Source: JACKBJ01 sp964549495
GTDB taxonomy: Bacteria; Chloroflexota; Anaerolineae; Epilineales; Epilineaceae
Assembly: GCA_964549495.1 (NCBI GenBank)
Contig: CAZJWJ010000016.1
Coordinates: 3,297 to 67,296 of the forward strand
DNA: 64,000 nucleotides
Reading direction: 5' to 3'
Both the position numbers and the translations under genes were made by a program. Of this stretch, positions 59,883 through 64,000 are shown piece after piece (the stretch's first letter is position 1; each line of letters starts with the position of its first letter). The notes beneath the pieces were generated by a model. It worked only from the letters and a program-made list of their open reading frames with translations, made no database searches and had not been told where the DNA came from.

Positions 59883-62099
59883 CTACCGGGCGAGCGACTC
59901 CGGCGATCGTAGGTTCAAGGGCAGATAGAGGCTCGGTGGCTGCTGGCCCCCGCGCCGTTCCCAGATCGATACGCCGAGGCTCTCGGAGGCGACGAAGACC
60001 CGGTCGCCGCGGAGCGTGATGTCCCGGACGCCATAGGCCTCGAATGAGGCCACGAGGCGTATGTGGTCGGGGTCGGCGATGTCCAGGACCACGATTCGGG
60101 GACCGATTGCGCGGTACACGTAGACGTAGATCTCGCCCCGAGTGTCGTCGAGTGCAAAGACGATTTCGCTCTCCCGAACGGGCGTGAAGTCGATCAAGGC
60201 GTAGCGCTTTCGTTCGCGCAGCTGCGATGGGTCGCTGGTATCCAGGACGATCAAACTGGTCTCGCGCGTGCTGTCGTTGGGGAAGACCAGGAGCGAGCCG
60301 GCGTGCCAGGCGATGTCGGTCCGGATCGCCGGGATGGGGTCGTAGCGACTCACGAAGCGCGGATCGGCTGGCCGAGCGAGGTCGTAGACCAAGATGCCCT
60401 GGTCGTAGCTGCTCAGGTAGAGCATGCCGTCACCGAAGGCGCTGCTGACGATGCCCTCGATCGGTAGCTGGACCCGCTGCACGATGGTCGGCTGGCGCAG
60501 GTCCTGGACATCGATCACCAGCAGGTGGTCGGTGTTGGCCTGACGGCCGGCCTTGCCGATGACGATATAGACGAGGCTGCCAGCGGCATCGATGTGGTTG
60601 GCCCTGGGCAGATCGAGCGCGGCTTGGAGCATGGGCAGGGCCGGTGGCTCGATGCCGTAGAACCTCAGCTGGGCGGTCTCCCTGTCCAGCCAGGCCACGC
60701 CGCCTTCGACCGGGACGGCTGCCGAGAGGGCCAGTGACTCGCGGGCCGTGCCCGGCTCCTGGGCTTGCACCGGGCGGCCCGCGCCGTCGGCCAACGGGAT
60801 CAGGCCGTCGGCGCTCGAGCAGTAGGTCCAGCCCGAGACGTGGACGGTGGCCCAGCATTCGCCGAGACGATCGAGCCGGCCGGCGAGGAAGGGAGCGGCC
60901 GGATCGCTGACGTCCACGCTGCGCAGCTGACCTCCGTTGGCATCGCTGAGCAGCAGGTGCTCCCCGACGCGAGCCATCTGGATGCCCGGCCGGTGGTGGA
61001 CGCTGGTGAAGCTGAAGTGTGGCGGGATGCGGTAGGTCGGCTCCAGAGTCAGCTCCGGGCTCAGCCAGCGCGGTGAGGCCGGGTCGGCGATGTCGATGCC
61101 GCGCAGACGGGACCGATCGAGCACGGACGGGCGGCTCACCAGCCACAAGCGCTGGCCGTCCGGCAAGAGGCTCCATGGCCGGGCGTCCAGCGCCATGCTT
61201 CCCAGCTCTCGCGGCGCCGGCAGCGGCGACCCATGCGACCCCGACACCGCCGCGCCCGACACCGTCGCGCCCGGCGCCTCGAGCAGCAGCAGCCGTTCCC
61301 GGCCGGCCAGGTAGATCCGCTCCCCCTCCGCGCGCAGCAGCCAAGCCCAGGCCGACGTCGCGGGCAGCCCGAAGGACTCGTAGTCGACCGCGTAGGGCTC
61401 GGCTTCGATGGGGCGGGCGGGATCGCTCAGATCGAAGCTGCGAATCCAGACGCGGCCCTGGCCGGACTCGAGGAAGTAGGCGCGCCCGCGGGCGTAGACC
61501 ATCTCGTAGGTATTGTGTTGTTCGGAGCTGCGCGGCAGGTAGGCCAGCTCCTCCGGCCGGTCCGCGACTTGGATGTCGAGAACGCGAAGACCGCCGCGGG
61601 TGAGCAAGAGGACCAGCTCGGGACGGTCGGCCGGCAGGACGATCTGGCGCACGTAGTCGAATCGCTGCGCGGGCCTTTCGGCCGGCACGGGCATGCCCTC
61701 GTCGAGATCCCAGACCTGTTCCCAATAGCCATTGCTCACCTGGACGGGATTGCGACGCCACAGCTCGTCAGCGATGTAGGCCCAGGCCACGCCGGCACGG
61801 CGCGTCAGTCCGATCAAGCCCGGCGTCACGTGCTCCGGCCGGCCGGCGATGCGCGGCGCTGCCGGATCCGACAGGTCGATCGCCTGGATCGTCCGAGCCG
61901 TGTTCAGCCAGGTGCCACCGCCTTCGCCGCTGAGCAGATCGTGCGTGTAGCCACCCGTGATCTCGACCTCCTCGTAGTCCGGAGGGGTCCGCGCGGGGCG
62001 CTGGTTGACGGCTTGGCCCTGGGCCGGTCCGGCCAGGCTGGCAACGGCGGAAAGGGCGATCGCGACGACGAGCAGGCAGGCCAAGACTCTGGTGGACAT
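59883..62099 (-). CDS. Secreted LVIVD-repeat propeller protein
   Basis: 738 residues with signal peptide VLACLLVVAIALSAVASLAG. LVIVD/PQQ-like repeats recur: TIQAIDLSDPAAPRIAGRPE, GLRVLDIQVADRPEELAYL, SFDLSDPARPIEAEP, SVDVSDPAAPFLAGRLD, VIDVQDLRQPTIVQRV and VLDIADPDHIRLVASF. Such proteins form large propellers on the cell surface. Its C-terminus ends SLYLPLNLRSPESLAR, a variant of the YLPL tag seen in other secreted proteins here. ATG at 62099 has AAGGAAG upstream. Function unknown, no enzymatic motif. Confidence 0.85.
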   Translation of the reverse strand: MSTRVLACLLVVAIALSAVASLAGPAQGQAVNQRPARTPPDYEEVEITGGYTHDLLSGEGGGTWLNTARTIQAIDLSDPAAPRIAGRPEHVTPGLIGLTRRAGVAWAYIADELWRRNPVQVSNGYWEQVWDLDEGMPVPAERPAQRFDYVRQIVLPADRPELVLLLTRGGLRVLDIQVADRPEELAYLPRSSEQHNTYEMVYARGRAYFLESGQGRVWIRSFDLSDPARPIEAEPYAVDYESFGLPATSAWAWLLRAEGERIYLAGRERLLLLEAPGATVSGAAVSGSHGSPLPAPRELGSMALDARPWSLLPDGQRLWLVSRPSVLDRSRLRGIDIADPASPRWLSPELTLEPTYRIPPHFSFTSVHHRPGIQMARVGEHLLLSDANGGQLRSVDVSDPAAPFLAGRLDRLGECWATVHVSGWTYCSSADGLIPLADGAGRPVQAQEPGTARESLALSAAVPVEGGVAWLDRETAQLRFYGIEPPALPMLQAALDLPRANHIDAAGSLVYIVIGKAGRQANTDHLLVIDVQDLRQPTIVQRVQLPIEGIVSSAFGDGMLYLSSYDQGILVYDLARPADPRFVSRYDPIPAIRTDIAWHAGSLLVFPNDSTRETSLIVLDTSDPSQLRERKRYALIDFTPVRESEIVFALDDTRGEIYVYVYRAIGPRIVVLDIADPDHIRLVASFEAYGVRDITLRGDRVFVASESLGVSIWERRGGQQPPSLYLPLNLRSPESLAR

Positions 62100-62296
62100 C
62101 GTTTGGCTTCCTTCGACCGTCCATGGGTGCTACAGGACGCGGGTCTCACGACCTATCGTCGCAGGCTGTCCCGAAATGCCTTCAGGCGGCACTGCACCAA
62201 GACACGATCCAGCGCGCCGCACGCGGAACGTGCTGGCCCATGCTCGCTCGAAATCGTTCTGCAAACGCGCCCTAGTGCGGGTTCACGCGCTGCCGA

Positions 62297-62911
62297 TCAA
62301 GCCGCCGCGTCACCGCCCGACCAGAGGGTCCAGCCCAGCCAGGCCTCGCCGGCGCCCAGCAGCACCGCGCCAGCCTGGAAGAGCAGGAAGGGCAGGGGTG
62401 GCGAGAAGGGCATGGCCAGCCCGCCCAGGATCAACAGGAGCCCGGCCCACTTCGGGAGCCCGCCATCCTGCCAGACCGCGATGCCCAGCAGGACGAAGCC
62501 GACGGCGAAGCAGAGGACGGCCAGCATCATCACCGTGCCCAGCGAGCCGGTGAAGACCGGTCCGTCCATCGCCAGCAGCTGCTCGCCTTCGGGGCCGAGG
62601 GCGACGAGGTGCGGCGAAAGCCAGGCCTCGACGTAGAGCAGGCCGAAGTAAAGCAGGCTGCCCACGAGGGCCAGCAGGTAGCCGCCCAGCCCGACCCAAC
62701 CCGCGCCGGAGAGGCGCGCGGCCAGCATGGTCAGGCCGAAGACGGACAGGATCACCGCCGCGACCAGGATCATGTGCGAGGTCGGCTATATCGGCATCGA
62801 CATGGCACCTTCCAGCGCATCGTCCGGATGCAAGAGCGCCCCGATGGCCAAGAGCACACCGCTGGCTAGTAGCGCCATCCCACCCCATCGAGATCGTTCG
62901 GCTTCGGACAT
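62297..62911 (-). pseudogene. Membrane protein gene with in-frame amber codon
   Basis: The frame from ATG at 62911, with an AGGAG site, reads MSEAERSRWGGMALLASGV and a first membrane helix. It is stopped by TAG at 62786-62788 after GAMSMPI and then continues, PTSHMILVAAVILSVFG, with four more helices to 62297. The sequence on both sides belongs to one integral membrane protein of 204 residues, and the TAG most simply replaces a tryptophan codon. The downstream part could restart at ATG 62773 and make a 158-residue protein lacking the first helix. Family unknown. No TAG-decoding system is suggested elsewhere. Confidence 0.65.
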
Positions 62912-63059
62912 CTTCCACTCCTTGCTCGGTTGCGACCGATGGTTGCCGGCCGCGGAAATGCGCCGAAGGGCATGTCCGATCGCGGCCTGCCATAGAGAAC
63001 ACGGCCGCCGGCTGCTCGATGCGGCCAGTTGGATGGAGCTGTTCGTGCTTCGCGCTGCG

Positions 63060-64000
63060 CTAGGGTTTCGTGATACGCGGAAGGTAGATCATGGCGTCCG
63101 TCGACGGTGTCGGTGGCGGCGTGCCCGTCGTCGAGACCGTCGGTGACGGTTCGTCCGATGGCGTCGCGGTGGTGCTGGTGGACGTCGCCGTGGAGGGGGC
63201 GTCCGTGGGCGAGGGAGTCGCTGTCGGCGGATCGACGGTCGGAGCCTCGGTCGCAGTCGGCGTCGCAGTCGACGTCGCTGTCGGCGGGCCCGTCGTCGGG
63301 GTCGACGTCACGACGACGTCGACAAGATCGGAGAGCCGGGCGATCCAGGCATCCCGCTCGCCGACCACGCCTTCCTGGATGGGATCGACGAGGGGCAGAT
63401 CTCGCGAGGAGGTGCTGCCGGCGATCCACAGCGCGCTCGGCGGATCGAAGGCGAGCGCCATCGCGTTGTCCGTCGCCGAGCCGCCGAGATAGGTGGAATA
63501 GGCCAGAGCCAGCCCGCTGGCGTCGATCCCGTACGCGAAGGCGTCCCGATCACCCTTTCGGCTGCCCTGTACGGCACGCAGGGTCGGAAAGTCACTGGAC
63601 AGCGTGTCACCGGCCAGATGCCACAGGCCGTTGCCGGCGTCCCATTCGAGCGCGTTCGCGCTCTCCTGGTTGCGCCCGCCGATGAAGGTGCTCATCACGA
63701 CCGCGGCATCCTCGGTCGGGGTCGGCAGCCGAAGCCAGGTGAAGAAGGCGTCCTGGTTCCCACCGCGAGATCCATCGATCGCTTCGTGGACGGGAAAATC
63801 CAGCGAGGTGGTCGTGCCGACCATGGCCACACCACCGCGGTCGTCGGCTTCGATGTCCAAGATGGCATCGTCTCCGCGGCCGCCGAAGTAGGAGCTGAAG
63901 CTGACGTGTGGCTGCGTGGTGATCTGCCCGTCCTGGATGGCGGATCGGGTGTCGATCGTGACGATCGTCGCCTCGATCAGCACCTGCGGACGACGCCGAT
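63060..64000 (-). CDS. SBBP-repeat secreted protein, 5' end outside window
   Basis: Frame open to the right edge; at least 312 residues. It contains SBBP/propeller-like repeats: SFSSYFGGRGDDAILDIEAD, STFIGGRNQESANALEWD and YSTYLGGSATDNAMALAFD, each followed by a GxTxSxDFP-type strand. A long Pro/Thr/Ser-rich linker (about 65 residues) leads to MIYLPRITKP at the C-terminus, a YLP-type end tag. It is probably a surface-exposed repetitive protein. The signal peptide lies beyond the window. Function unknown. Confidence 0.8.
   Translation of the reverse strand, partial: RRRPQVLIEATIVTIDTRSAIQDGQITTQPHVSFSSYFGGRGDDAILDIEADDRGGVAMVGTTTSLDFPVHEAIDGSRGGNQDAFFTWLRLPTPTEDAAVVMSTFIGGRNQESANALEWDAGNGLWHLAGDTLSSDFPTLRAVQGSRKGDRDAFAYGIDASGLALAYSTYLGGSATDNAMALAFDPPSALWIAGSTSSRDLPLVDPIQEGVVGERDAWIARLSDLVDVVVTSTPTTGPPTATSTATPTATEAPTVDPPTATPSPTDAPSTATSTSTTATPSDEPSPTVSTTGTPPPTPSTDAMIYLPRITKP

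Noticed and set aside
62786..62788. TAG as a pyrrolysine codon
   Set aside because: No methylamine-methyltransferase context or downstream structure; a tryptophan-to-amber mutation or error is simpler.

Overview
The window is high-GC, densely packed bacterial DNA with 56 protein-coding loci, three of them visibly broken. No tRNA, rRNA, CRISPR array or complete insertion sequence was seen. The best lineage guess is Chloroflexota (Anaerolineae-like). This rests on many secreted proteins with Pro/Thr/Ser-rich linkers followed by a short YLPL-type motif, a run of genes matching the MSMEG_4193-type phosphomutase / DUF3090 / SCO1664 trio, a type III glutamine synthetase, and several propeller, lamin-tail and LytM-type exported proteins. 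Lineage is inference; no marker phylogeny was possible.

Layout. 1-5.1 kb: end of an APH-like/P-loop kinase fusion, methionine aminopeptidase, a decayed nucleotidyltransferase pair, a secreted propeller protein and a lipoprotein. 5.2-22 kb: mostly leftward surface-polysaccharide locus holding a chain-length regulator, flippase, polymerase/ligase, five glycosyltransferase-type proteins, DegT aminotransferase, GH-A glycosidase, phosphoglycosyltransferase, Gfo/Idh/MocA oxidoreductase and a GT-C membrane protein. 22-29 kb: lipoprotein, giant lamin-tail protein behind a PHO-box-like array, a LytM/M23 protein and a membrane-anchored protein. 29-35.5 kb: inositol-monophosphatase-like, PIG-L deacetylase, 3-hydroxyacyl-CoA dehydrogenase, the primary sigma factor, the phosphomutase/DUF3090/SCO1664 trio and ArfB, closed by a 159-bp fold-back MITE-like element. 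35.6-42 kb: a secreted dikinase-like protein, then divergent glnN and gdhA with clear sigma-A promoters and a structured glnN leader. 42-45 kb: orphan HigA-like protein, DUF4386 protein, and a divergent MDR oxidoreductase/TetR pair around palindromic operators. 45-54 kb: a propeller-VWA protein split by a -1 frameshift, a decayed HepT/MntA module, and a second glycan-export block whose ABC ATPase appears to start at CTG. 54-64 kb: leucyl aminopeptidase, lipoprotein, a nucleotidyltransferase pair, a thioredoxin-like lipoprotein with an in-frame TGA in place of the first CxxC cysteine (probable selenoprotein), an ArsR/SRPBCC pair, a propeller protein, an amber-interrupted membrane protein and a truncated SBBP-type protein.

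How it works together. The two glycan blocks together hold Wzx/Wzy/Wzz-type and Wzt-type export parts for a cell-surface polymer. glnN-gdhA is a nitrogen-assimilation pair. Several transcription units start with a -10 box seven or eight bases before the start codon, pointing to leaderless mRNAs. Three separate nucleotidyltransferase-based modules, at least two of them degraded, suggest repeated gain and loss of toxin-antitoxin-like genes. The strongest single observation is the in-frame TGA (UxxC) gene with a SECIS-like hairpin at 58.2-58.9 kb.
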